Source: Hirundichthys speculiger
Taxonomy: Eukaryota > Chordata > Actinopteri > Beloniformes > Exocoetidae
NCBI GenBank assembly: GCA_018398805.1
Contig: JAGFBZ010001254.1
Location: 2,007,001 to 2,071,000, forward strand
Direction: 5' to 3'
Length of the DNA stretch: 64,000 nucleotides
Shown here one piece after another: positions 35,217 through 46,803 of this stretch; position 1 is the stretch's first letter, and each line of letters starts with the position of its first letter. Made by a program: the position numbers and the translations under genes. The notes under the pieces were generated by a model. The model saw only the letters and a list, made by a program, of their open reading frames with translations. It had not been told where the DNA came from and did no database searches.

Positions 35217-38200
35217 GTATGTTCACACATTCCCTCATAGTAGTACTGTCCTAAATACACACAATGTGCATGTGTCCAATTGTGTCCCGAAGATACTGGG
35301 AGCCTTGATTCAAAAGAGACCAGTTAGTACCTCATTTTATACACATCTTCAGGGTTTTAAATTAACAGTAAAAACAGGTAAATGCTGTTAAATGCTGTAT
35401 ATGCTAACGATTTGTCTCTTTTGGAAATTTCTTGGCTTGGCATGCAGATTTTATTCTCCTTTCTACTGCAGCAACAGAAGCATTAGATGCAAGCCTCGGT
35501 ATGTAAAGCACAACTCACCATGAGGGGATCCCACATCGACTTAACCAAGCGGCTGATGCCTGTCAATCCTAGCTAAAAGTGACACTGAAATGTAATTTCA
35601 GTTACAAAATATTGAAGCTCAACTTCAGTTTGAAATGGTTCAGTTTTTTTTTATTTTTGTTTTGTTTTTGTTTTAACCATACACATTATACACTGTATAT
35701 TCATATTTCAAATACCTACCAAACAAAATTAAAGGCTTCATGTTTCCATCGAGTTTATTTTGCTGCCGGTTCAAATGTTATTACAAAAGTTTAGTGTCTT
35801 TTTTTTCTTTTTTTTTTTTTCGTCCAATTGTTTGATCTAATGACCAATTTTACCATTTACCTTACAAATGAAAGCTCACACACACTTGGCCCAATTTGCA
35901 CTTTGATCCTGGTCAACAAACAACTCCTGGGCTTCTCACTTGATATATTTCATGGCCGCTGACTGCTAATCTGGGGACTGACTCTTCATCTGTGTGGGGG
36001 GTCATGTCCTGCAGTGGTTCGACATTTAACTTTCCTCCAGCAGAGACAAAGCTTGCATGCATGAATCAAGCCTTATTCCCCATCCCTTTGTCAAGTTTAA
36101 TACTGCGAGAAATACAGGGTATTTTTAGGCATGCCAGTTATGAGATTTCTACAATATGTTACCAGAAATATGTCTGATGTATTGACATCAAATTATCATA
36201 TGTTTAAAGAAAATGAAATTCTCAATACGTAAATGTCCCACTCTCAACTCAATGTTTTATTTTTTTTTAACAGATGTTTGTCCATTCAGTGTTTTTCTTT
36301 CTGTGACATTTTAGCACCTTACTATGTATGCCATTTGCTAAATGATGCATTTGTTGTTAGAGAAAGATCATTTTTCATTCCTAGAACGTCATCTGTTTTC
36401 TGTGTGTTCCCATGGGAATAAACATATGGCCGAAAGAACAATTTGCTCCTTTTAGATGATTTTTGCATGAATGAGCAACTGTAAGAGTCTGTGTGAATGT
36501 GCAGTCATTTTGCACATAATTTTGCAGCTGCTTTCGTTCAGAGTGAGACCAGCATTCTGTCGGCTGTACTGTGACAAAATGATGACTTTATCCTCTGTGG
36601 CTCTGGGTGATTCAGCTGTGTCTAACACACACACACACATATCTCAACCTTAAAACTGGATTAGCTGTGCATCATATCACTGAAGGTAAACTTGAAATAT
36701 CACGCTACTGTCAGTGCAGAACAATCTTGTTTGGCACCGACACTCGAGGCAAAAATTGCTTCATGCACGTTAATTTAAGATAGCATCAATAGCTCTGTTA
36801 CCTTTGCTCCACCCACCTCCACATCTGAAATTCAGAGTGAATTAAACCATTAAAACTGTAGAGCAAATAGGCACTGGTTTCACATCTATATACATGACTG
36901 TGGCTGCTTGAGTCCTCAGGACGTAACAGGATCCTTTAATTCTGCTTTGTGTGTAAGTGGTTAAATGTAGCAAGACACACACACTCACACAAAATGCATC
37001 GCAGAGAACATATTTGAACTTCAGCTCTAAACTGTATAGCCAAATGAAACAACCTCAGGCTCTTTGGATCAGAAGCACTTTGGAGAATTTGAAATACATC
37101 AGGTCTCTTTATGTTACTGGTAGGCCAGAAGGAAATTTGGCATCAAATATATGACATTTTAAATTCTGTCAATTTAAACCTCATAAGATCCTCATCACAA
37201 AGACGTCTCAATTGCAGGTGTACTACAAGATTTGCAATGAAATGCAAATCTTGTAGTACATTTGGTGAGCCGATGGTCTATTCCGTGCAGATGTACCATA
37301 CTTAGAAAGTTTGGAAATTGTACTGGTGATGATTCTATACCAAACAAAGTCAGACCTGGTTCACTGGACTGTTAATCATGTTGTAAATAAATTACATTCA
37401 TGTACCATGTACATTATGCACCAAAAATACAGTAAGCCTACATCAACTCATCCAAAACAGAACACATGACAGACAGGAGTCAGGACAACCGGATAACAGA
37501 CAGCGTGTTTATCCTATGTGACAGTACACCCAGAGCCTGTCATGTATGACACTGTCACACCATAAATCTGTGATGCAGGTTCTTGTGAAGAGTGGAAGCA
37601 AAGACTGTGCTTTTATTGTGTCGCATCAGCTTTTTTCCAAGCTCGCAGTAAATAAATAAGCCTCACCACTTCTATAAAGCCTCATTTGCAAGTACACTAT
37701 TTTTTAACTTAACTTAAAAATAGCATTGGATGTATTTTTCTTTTTTTTTTTTTTTTTTTTAATACCGCCAGTGTTAGAATAGAAACCTGCAGGAAGGAAG
37801 AGATTAAGAAGGTCACCACAGGTATCAGCTACCAGTGGAGAAAATATTGTCCAGTGACCGGAAACAGGGAGAAAAAAAAAAAAAAAGATGTTACACTTAT
37901 TGGCCGGCATGCAGAAGGAATTCACTGAATCACAGAAATGTGCTGTCAAGGCTATTCTTGTCCAAGCCGTTAAATTTGGGAGCTGAATCGTCAGTAAGAT
38001 GACAGTCCCTGATTGAGATCTGAATAATGTAAGATGATGAATATAATGCATCCAAAGGTACACTGAAATAGGTACCGGCAGGTGAATGTGGGTGAGCCTG
38101 TGTGTGGGTGTGAAAAAGAGAGGGGGATGGGCACAGTCAGTCATCATACCGTTTAGCCTATAGCACGCCGTTACAACACACGTACATTCAATGATGCACG

Positions 38201-38265
38201 ATAAAACATGAATGTTCTGCTTCTGTGCGTTTTTTTTTTTTTTTTTTTTTTTTAAGGAATTCATT
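35217..38265. other. Unassigned interval, 3' flank of kcnj5
   Basis: No exon or recognisable transposon was found. It contains T-rich tracts (35799-35820), a perfect 18-bp inverted repeat at 37219-37260, T20 at 37741 and T23 at 38231. Short frames in this stretch are low-complexity. Confidence 0.45.
37219..37260. repeat. Perfect hairpin, 18-bp arms and 6-nt loop
   Basis: The arms are TGTACTACAAGATTTGCA (37219-37236) and its exact complement (37243-37260), with loop ATGAAA. The pairing does not extend further. It is too short for a typical microRNA precursor; it may be a chance or transposon-derived palindrome. Confidence 0.9.
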
Positions 38266-38350
38266 AACTTATTCATTTTCCATGCCTGTCCTGTTTCCGA
38301 CAGTCCTTTTCATAGTCCTAGTCAGGGTAGACCCTGGACAGGTCGACAGC
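38266..38350 (+). mobile_element. Fragment of the LINE 3'-tail repeat
   Basis: It retains ATTCATTTTCCATGCCTG, then AGGGTAGACCCTGGACAGGT and CGACAGC, equivalent to the first third of the copy at 30303. It is truncated on its 3' side. Confidence 0.5.
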
Positions 38351-39768
38351 TGCAGAATTAACGATGGGCAAAAAAATTAGCTTGTCTAAAGTTTGTAGCC
38401 GAAACATCAGCTGTTCTTTCTCTTGCTACAGTGAGTTATTACATTTCCTTTTCTGTTACATAATGCATGCTTATGATAAAGAAGGAAGCACATAGGTCAT
38501 TAACAGCTTTGTGGCCGGAATAAAAATCTCTATTGCCACAGGAAACTAGGAAGTGAGAGGACTTTTGTCCTTGTATGCCACTGCTATCCATCTTGGGCTT
38601 GCATAACCTTTCAGTTTGGAGGGAACATGCACAATGACAATTCAATTGAGCATTTTAATATGAAGGAGTACCTTTTCCATGTACAATGTTCAATGTTTTT
38701 TTTTCTTTCCAGCCTCCATCCAAAGACTAAAAGCCAGGCTCCTTAATGCCATTGTCCTCTTTATAGCAACTGTGTCTCCCTGCTGCAATTATATCTTATT
38801 AAGTATTCAAATCTCCTCTTACATGGTGCTGTAATGCCTCCCCTGTCTTCATTCCCTCACAGCTCCCACTGATAAAAGGAACGTTTTTGTATGTTTTTTT
38901 TTTTATATATATGTATTTTCTGTCTTTTTGTAAACCTTTTAGTTCAGCCTCTCCTCTTTTACATGTAGGGATCATATTGACTGAAACCATATTTGCACAT
39001 GCATCTTCACTTGTGCTGTAGCTGTTAGAAGATGGCATGGGTGCCCTAAAAGAAATCACCCTCCACCGCATCAGCCACAGAATCCAGGAACGAAGGAGTT
39101 AAAAACCTTGTGCATATGGCTTCACCGATGTAAAATGAACCAATCCCAAGCCACGAGGCAATGTCATTTATTTCAGTCTGCCGTTTGTACATGGTAAAAA
39201 TTTAATTGGTGCTGGCCAGTTAAACAGAATGAAGAGCTGACTGAGGCAAATTTGAAAGAATACATTCAGAACATGAAGAAATATAACGACCGCTCATCTG
39301 CCCACAGAGCAAAACATTACATGCTACCAGCCTTATGTTAAGCCTAATGTTAAGCACAGCTTCCCATCTCACATGCCAAACTTGGCGTGATAGTGGCTTG
39401 ATGAACGATCTCTTTCCAGAGCTTTGATGGGAATAGGCAGACTAATCTGTGCATTTGGCCTGCCAGTAGCCAGAGACCTGTCCTTTGATGTTTTTGAACA
39501 ATGGCAGCCTTGGATTATTTGTATGGCTGTAGAGTGGCTCCGACTTCAAACTAAGCTGTCCAGGCTTCACCTGCTGAATTTAAAAAAAAAAAAAAATGCA
39601 ACCAAGCAAACAAAAGCAAGAGTAGCCCAGTTGTTCACACAAGAATGTGGAACTAGGTAAGTTTGTCCATGCATGTTCAAAATATAGCAGTGTCATGGTT
39701 TAAATCTCAAAATCATGGCAAGGTATCAGGAGATTTATGTAAGGAGCATTAGGTACACATTAGGTAAT
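38351..39768. other. Unassigned non-coding interval
   Basis: No exon or transposon was recognised. A14 lies at 39580-39594 and a TATA-rich tract near 38900. Open frames are short and without known domains. Confidence 0.45.
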
Positions 39769-40665
39769 GCTTCCTTTTACCGTCCTGTATTTACCAGGTA
39801 TTTACCATGGTAATTAAGCTGTATTTACTAAGTAATAATTCAAGTAATGAAATGTAACTAATAAGTACTTTTCCCATGCAATTACCCAATATTAACATGT
39901 AAATAACCAGTATTTGTAAGATATATTTCTGACTGTTACCAGGCATTTACCCAATAATTACCCAGTAGATATGCAGTAATTGTATATTTTAGATTTTAAA
40001 CCCAGTCGTTAAAAATATTTACCTGATATGTATCTGGTAAATACAAACAAGTTACCTGGTATTTACTAGATATTTTCCTGAAAACTACCAGGTATTTACC
40101 CAATAATTACCTGATAGAGATCCTGCAATTACAGATTGTAGTTTATAAACCCACTGAATGTGTCTATATGTGACTTTGTTAGGGTGATAATAACTGAGAT
40201 ATTTACCTGGTGATTACCAGGTATTTACTCAAAAATGATCACATATTTACCTGGTAACTACTACTTATTTTCCTGGTAGTTACCTGATATTCACCTGGTA
40301 AATATAAGAACTTGTTACCTGGTATTTGCTAGATATATACTGAAAGCTACCAGGTATTTATCCAGGAATTATGGAATATGTATTACCAATCAACCTGTGT
40401 AGTGTCAGTGAGGGTAGTAATGACTGATATTTACCTGGTAATTGCCTAGTATTTACCTGATAACTTGTAACTATTTACTAAGTAAGTAACTTTCTAATTA
40501 CCCAGTAGTTACAATTTACCCATAAAGCCCATGTATTTATGCAGATATTAACTGGTATTTACCCAGTAATTAAAAATGTGTACACGTACATTCCAAAACA
40601 TTACGAGGTAAAACATTGTGAATTACCCTAAAAAAAAGGTGGAACTATACTGTAAAAGGAAGCCT
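39769..40665. repeat. Repeat built of TACCTGGTA-like words, with terminal inverted repeats
   Basis: About 25 degenerate occurrences of ATTTACCTGGTA or its complement TACCAGGTAAAT fill roughly 800 bp. The ends are inverted: GCTTCCTTTTACCGT at 39769 and, reverse-complemented, GCTTCCTTTTACAGTATAG at 40665. A higher-order tandem duplication with an offset of about 230-265 bp is visible: GTTACCTGGTATTTACTAGA (40051) recurs as GTTACCTGGTATTTGCTAGA (40314), and AGGGTGATAATAACTGA (40181) as AGGGTAGTAATGACTGA (40411). There is no coding capacity. It is best read as a MITE-like DNA element with internal satellite-like structure. Confidence 0.75.
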
Positions 40666-40966
40666 GGTTTGTTTCCATGGTATTACCATGTACTGTCCTG
40701 GTAATTGGTGATACACATTAAATCATTGTAACAATGATCCATAAATATAAGTGCTAACCATCTACATTTTTGTCATGTGTTTTGTATAATAAACTCGAAC
40801 CATGTATTAAAGCACTTGGATACATTAGTTTATGTGCTCTGGTCGAAAAAGACAAGATGAGTTTCTAAAACTTCTATCACCCCCCCTTTTTTTATTTATT
40901 TATTTTTTTTGCTCACAAACAAAAATCTAAGTTCACTAACAGCATCACAACAAAACCCCACAAGAA
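40666..40966. other. Short unassigned gap before the composite hAT
   Basis: Nothing recognisable beyond a C/T-rich homopolymer patch at 40880-40908. Confidence 0.5.
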
Positions 40967-40974
40967 CCTCACAG

Positions 40975-43879
40975 TAGGGCTGAGCAATATGAGAAAAAGT
41001 TATTTTTTTTTTTTTCCCCAAAAATGTTCTATTTCAATTTTATATCACGATATGAACCTAGTCACTATTTTTGTATTTTTTTTTTTTTTACATTTTCTGG
41101 TTAAAAAAAAAAAAAAAAAAAAAGAATATTATAGATGTAATGCACAAAAATAGCTTAACAAGCTTTTAGGTTTCACAGAACAAAAAAAATGGTTGTACAT
41201 TATTTTGTTAAATGAAGAAACTAGGCTCTAGTTAGCCAAATTGTAAATAAAAATATATACCTTGGGGAAAATTGTAGCAAAAACAAAAAAAAAAAAAAAA
41301 CATGAATTGCATTAAGCTTGTGCTGCATTTAAAAAAAAAAAAAGCTGTGGAATTCTGTTTCTCACAAGTTGCGAGCAAGGAAGACGAGCGTATCCACCGT
41401 CTCAGGTTTTAAAGCTGCCCTGTGGCAGGTCATAATGTTCCCCCTGTGCTAAATACCCTCTCAGAGGGTAAAAACAAAACAAACAAACAAACAAAAAAAC
41501 AGAATAAGAAACCAGTATGAATATTCATAATACAGAATATTGCACATAAGGTTTTGGAAATTCAAGATAGTCTTTTTTTTTAATTAATAGACAAGGGGAT
41601 GAATCCAACATAGTTTGAGTAGTTTAGAATCTTACGAGGTGGCAAAATAATCTTTGAGAAATACATAAAGCATTATTTTTAGGGTGGCCTAATAAACATT
41701 ATGAAGAGTATTGACTCTCATTGTAAAATGTTCTTGTCTATTTTTTTTTCTTTTTTTTAATAATAGTTTAAAACTAGGGCTGGGCAACGATTAAAATTCG
41801 TAATCACGATTAATCGCATTATTTCCCTGATTAATCACGATTAATTGCATTGTATACGCAAAATCAAATAATGAATTTAAAAGTAGTGTAAAGGTCACTT
41901 TTATTTAAATGTTCTGCTGCCATATAAACTGAAGTGCCATAGCATTTGTTGTTCAAACACTTTTAACATCAGCACTTGTCAGTAACACATATTAAGTGTA
42001 AATCTCATTTAAAAAATGTCAAAAAAAAAAAAAAAGCTTATTGCCACTGCCAAGGCATTAATATCCTGTTTTTTTAAAGAATAAAAAAAGTCTACAAACA
42101 AAATCCAACAATCAGAACATTAAAACAGATCATATCTGAGGGAACAGCAGACACTTTTAACAGGGAGTTCAATTGTCAATTGTTACAAAAAAACCTTGTT
42201 TCTGTTGAATCCTCCATCTGGAAGAAATTTAAAATAAAAATGTCCATGTTAAAGTTCAGTAACTTTACCAATCCGTGTATCACTCTTTTATTTCCATTTT
42301 CAATTGTCAATCAAAAATTAAAAAAAAATTAAAAAGTGACATTTTATTACGTTTTTCGTTTTTTAATCTAACACAAAAAAAAAATTAAAAAATGCCAGGT
42401 TTTTTTTTTATATTCCAATTTTAGACTTGGATCAAAAATACAAAATGAAAAAACAGGCCACAGGACTGAATTTGTTTTATAATCGAGGACTAGACTTCTG
42501 TAGTCGTTACACATCTGTGCCACTAGATGGAGCCGCACTGAAGTAACCAGTAGAGAGAATAGCATGACAGTGAACACATGGAGCAGATCTGGTGGAGCAA
42601 AATTTTGTTGCAGTGCAGATTTTTTTTTCAGACAGAATTGTTAATGTTGCTAACTGAGTTGCAACCCGAACTGTAAAGTACACAGATTTTTATCGTTCTT
42701 CATGCGTGTTTTAGGTTTTTTTCGCATATTTACCTGCCAATTCTTTCCGGTTCCGCAGCAGCCAGTAAGACTTTTCAAAATAAAAGCATGTGAGCAACAT
42801 GCGTTAACGCGCAATAAAATAAATGTTGGTGTTAATAAATCAATGCGTTAACGGGATAATAACGTGTTAACTTGCCCAACCCTATTTAAAACATAATAAT
42901 GAACATTATTTTTTTTTCTTTCATATTTATATGACCTGAAAATACAATAAAGGTATTGAATTCTGCTATTCACCTTACCAACAGCTGAGTGAAGTCGGTG
43001 GCCAAAACACTGCAGGCGAGACCAGTTGTTGAGGGAGGTTTCTTTCACTATATTTGCCCCACTATCTGTGGTAATGCAAACTTTTTTGCTTTCACTTAGC
43101 CCCCACGAAGCAAGCGATTCTGTCAGTCCTGGTGCAATTGCTTCAGCAGTATCCGGAAAGTATGTTGTTTGGAGGCATTTGCTTTTCAATGCCCAGTTTT
43201 GGTCAATATAGTGAGCAGTGAGGCTCGTGTATGGTTCGGACGTTTAACTTGACCACAAGTCCGATGTGGTGGCGAAGTACGCCACGGCTTGCAGGTCCCT
43301 CTCGACCATCCCTCTGCACTCCGCATACAGGTGTGGGATTGCTGTCTCCAAGAAGTGTTTGCGCTGGGAGTTGATAACGAGGGTCGATCACATTCATTGG
43401 GTTTTTTAATTCTTCTGTTTCGACAGTGCGTATTGGCAGTATGCCTTTTGCGATGAATCGTGTGATTGCGAGTGCAATGTCTTAGTGTCGCTTTTTTTCA
43501 TACGCCATGATGCTGGAAAGAGCGGACTGAATTGGTCTGTTGATCAAGCTTCCTCTTACTGGTATTCGAGGGGGCATTACCTGTCAGTAGTTGGCATTGT
43601 CTTAAATGCTGAAACAAACATCACCACGGCTTTGTTTGTGCTGCTGCTAGCTTCTATACGTGTGTGTATGTTGTGCGTGTGCACAACCCAACTTGACTTG
43701 GCTCTCTTCCAACTGATTGCTTGGGGCACTGTTTAGATATGATTGGCTATTAGCGGGTCTGTGAAAACTTTGATGAATTATTTTTTTTGAAGGCGTCGGC
43801 TTATCGAACGTGTCATTTATAATCGTAGAGAAACTTTACATCGCAAATAAAATTAAAATCGAAAAATCGCCCAGCCCTA
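40975..43879 (-). mobile_element. hAT element with perfect 8-bp target duplication, interrupted by a younger hAT MITE
   Basis: The termini are TAGGGCTGAGCAATATG and, reverse-complemented, TAGGGCTGGGCGATTTTTCG. Flanking octamers are identical: CCTCACAG at 40967-40974 and 43880-43887. The minus strand encodes a broken hAT (Ac/ZBED-type) transposase. The blocks are NPMNVIDPRYQLPAQ (43397 region), NVRTIHEPHCSLY (43206 region), and KSKCLQTTYFPDTAEA...SWGLSESKKVCITTDSGANIVKE...WSRLQCFGHRLHSAVGKV (43189-42970). The catalytic Asp of TTDSGANIV is present, but frameshifts separate the pieces. The downstream half is missing or unrecognisable; the MITE at 41775-42884 sits inside it. Confidence 0.92.
41775..42884. 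mobile_element. Nested hAT-type non-autonomous element, perfect 8-bp target duplication
   Basis: It begins TAGGGCTGGGCAACGATTAA and ends GTTAACTTGCCCAACCCTA, and is bounded by TTTAAAAC at 41767-41774 and 42885-42892. Its left end carries repeated AATCACGATTAATCGCAT words and its right end AATGCGTTAACGGGATAATA, a common fish MITE type. It was inserted into the hAT element 40975-43879 and is therefore younger than it. No transposase is encoded. Confidence 0.92.
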
Positions 43880-43960
43880 CCTCACAGCCTTTTGAACTAA
43901 AGTGCACACTTATAAGACCCCAATCTTCCGCCAGCACGTCTAGCTCAAAAACTATAAAAC

Positions 43961-44410
43961 TGTTGTACACGTACCACTGGTGGTACGCGAGCGCTCTCTG
44001 GTGGTATGCGGGGGACGTCATGACTTTCCACATTTTCACTTAAGAAAAAAATCAGAAACATACAATGCATTAAAAATACAATATTTCAAACGAAATGTGA
44101 TAATTATCATTGTGTCTTTAAAAAAAAAATGTTGCATATTCAGTTGCAGTGCAGATGTAACAACGTTTGAGTGTGTTTATTTTGCTCTGTGTGAGAGTAT
44201 GAGTATGTGAGAATGGTTGGACAGAGTTGTTAATGTCTGATTCAGTAAAGCAACAATTCAGGCAACAATAAATAACCACAAAAATGAATAAACATCCCTC
44301 ATTGAGAAGGCATATATGGCTATATTTGCAAATTGGTCATCATGGTGGTACTCGGAGAGCAGAACAGTTTTTCAGGTGGTACGCTTGTATTAAAAGTTTG
44401 AGAACCACTG
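43961..44410. mobile_element. Short non-autonomous element with 9-bp flanking repeat
   Basis: A 450-bp segment from TGTTGTACACGTACCAC to TTTGAGAACCACTG is flanked by CTATAAAAC on both sides (43952-43960 and 44411-44419). Internally it holds two kinds of TGGTGGTACGCG-like words. The right end resembles a common hAT-type terminus (reverse complement CAGTGGTTCTCAAAC), but the left end does not mirror it well. The duplication is clear; the superfamily is likely hAT. Confidence 0.75.
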
Positions 44411-44419
44411 CTATAAAAC

Positions 44420-46584
44420 ATCCACGTATCCACGTTCATGTTGATTTAAGAGATGTCTCAGGTAAAAAGCTCACCCATAAAGAGCATTCTTGACAGTTCA
44501 GTTCCTGCTTCACTTCACATCAGAAGCTTGATGAGCTGCCCTTTGAGCTCCTTCTGTCACTTGAGGCCGTACTGAAATCTACACAAACCACATAGGATTG
44601 AATTAATTACCCAACATTTCAGTATCATATTTTGTCATATTTATCACATTAATACTTCAGTGAAATATGAGGTGAATTTGTAGCCTCTGCATAGAGAGGG
44701 GATTTTGTAAACAGCAAATGTTTTACACGTTTACTGAGTCATCCTGATAAAGCACAGAGCAACACAGTAGACACTTGAAGTTGGAATATCTGTGTATCTA
44801 TGTTTTTTTTTCTATTTTTTTATTTGTTTACTATTGATTCATTTGTCAAACAATCAATCCCTTTGTTGTGAGAATGGATGTAGAAGCATGTAGCTCGAGG
44901 GGGAATCCTGGATACCAGATAGTTATTTTTTATTTTTTTAAACACTGCACCATTTTCACTTCTGTTTTATAGCTGTCATAGCTTTCAGAAAGTTATTCTG
45001 ACAGCTATGACGAAAACATTCTGTCTCTTTTTTTATCTAAATCATGTACTTCTTTGGGTAAGGGGGAAATGAGGTAGCACAAAGCTGTGCTTTTCAACTC
45101 ATGGTGGATTTAAGCCCACTTAAGAGGCGTGGTAAGTGTAAAAGAGAGATAAGTGTGTGAGATGTGAAATATCCCACATCAATAACAGAGATAAATCAAT
45201 ACTTCCACGCAGTGGCTCACAGTTTTGTCTGGGAGCTCTGTTATCAAGACGCACTTGGCTCCAAGAGGATTTGAAGCCTCCGTAAGACCTTTTCTGCACT
45301 CATCAAATATGCAGCAGTAGGTTGTTTACCATTCAGGAAAACTGCATTGCAAAAAATAAGATCACAATAAGAACATATGTTGAAGTCAGTGCCTAAATTC
45401 TGTTTAACGGTTTTATTGATTCAGCAATACCAGAAAGTAATAACATCTGAATCAGTGCCAAGGCCAGTGATGCAGTCTTCTTTTTTTGGTGAACCACACA
45501 AACTGAATTATTGTAAGGTTATTCCTTTTTTATTACCCTCTGCACTGAGAGCGGTGGTAGAGAATAGTGCACTTTGTCTCAGAAGAGCAAACTGTGTCTT
45601 TATCTGAGGAAATTGTTAAACCGTGGGAGAGCTTGTGCAAGCAACTTTACTATTAGCTGTGACACTAAATAAAATAAACCAGCTTTGCATTAACTCTCCA
45701 TCGTTCACCAGGGTTCGACTGCAAACAGCAACGTACTAGTGTCTGAAAAACGGAGCTGTAGGAGACAGTAAGTTGGCTCTGCGTTCTTCTGTTCATTTAC
45801 CTCCCTCTCTGGGATTTTCTAACCATATACTGAATTGGTAACTCTCATGACACTTCCCCCTCTTATGCACTAAATAATACCAGAGCAGGAAGCAGTGCCG
45901 TCTGGTTCTTACCTGAGAGTTGCCCTGTTTTAGGTCTTGATGAAGGCTCAGTCTCGTGGCATAGTGACCATTTGTTAGAAACGGGCCATTTATAGTTCTG
46001 CTTTTGATGTCATGTTATCTTGCCCAGATACAAACCAAGTATTTCATTTTAATCTGCGTTTTTAATCTTTCAAATATCACCACGTGGCTTTTGGTGACTG
46101 ACCGATCGGTGATCAGTCAGGCAGGTATGGACCCATTATATGATGTATAAAAGCTGGATAAAATTCCTTTTCTTCTTGAGTTTGAACAAACCCCTCCAAA
46201 TTGTAACCTGGAGTACTTTATTGTTTGGATTTCCAGTGACAGACTGAGAAGAGCCTGTAACCTCCTTTTATGCTGACAAGTTCTTAGAAAGAACATCTGA
46301 AGTGGCCAAAACTGGCAGTGACCTGCATGGAACGTTCATGGATCCAGGCAGATGTGACAGATCTGATGCTTGTCTGTGGGGCTTTTTATGAGAAAAGACG
46401 CCTGTCTGACATCCATCACAATAATTATAGTCATTAGAAAATAAAAGGAAAATAAAAGCAACATTTATGAACAAAATGTAATACAGATACATGTGGAGAA
46501 CACGTTTATTTTTTATTAAATGTTTATTGGTATGTAATTAAACACCCGATGTGCTAAATAGGTCGAAGGTTTTTTTGTTGTTTA
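44420..46584. other. Unassigned non-coding interval
   Basis: No exon or transposon was recognised. A near-perfect hairpin lies at 44975-45011: arms GTCATAGCTTTCAGAA and TTCTGACAGCTATGAC, one mismatch, loop AGTTA. Confidence 0.45.
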
Positions 46585-46727
46585 TATCGATACAGTGGTA
46601 ATTTTGACAAGAATGTTTCTTTTTAATTTAGTCTTAGTCACTCACCAAAGGCTTGATTTAGTTAAAGTCACATTTTAGTATTTTTGCTTTGTTTTAGTTA
46701 AAATTTAGTCACTACAAATCAGTTTGA

Positions 46728-46803
46728 AATGAAATGAAATGAAATGAAATGAAATGAAAATGAAATGAAAAATACTTTTTTTATCCCATAAAGGGAAATT
46801 CAA
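46728..46803. repeat. ATGAA-type tandem repeat with retroposon-like tail
   Basis: About nine GAAAT units are followed by TTTTTTTATCCCATAAAGGGAAATTC, a motif (shown here only in part as ATCCCATAAAGGGAAATTC) resembling the 3' end of fish retroposons. It lies inside the composite hAT element. Confidence 0.7.

Noticed and set aside
34903..35254. Long frames on both strands over the AT tract
   Set aside because: They translate a dinucleotide microsatellite into Tyr-Ile runs.
37704..38276. 190-codon minus-strand open frame
   Set aside because: It begins and ends in poly-Lys from homopolymer T runs, with no domain between; it is most likely chance in low-complexity sequence.
39769..40665. CRISPR-like or satellite array
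   Set aside because: Repeat words are degenerate, unevenly spaced, in both orientations and without unique spacers; the context is a vertebrate genome.
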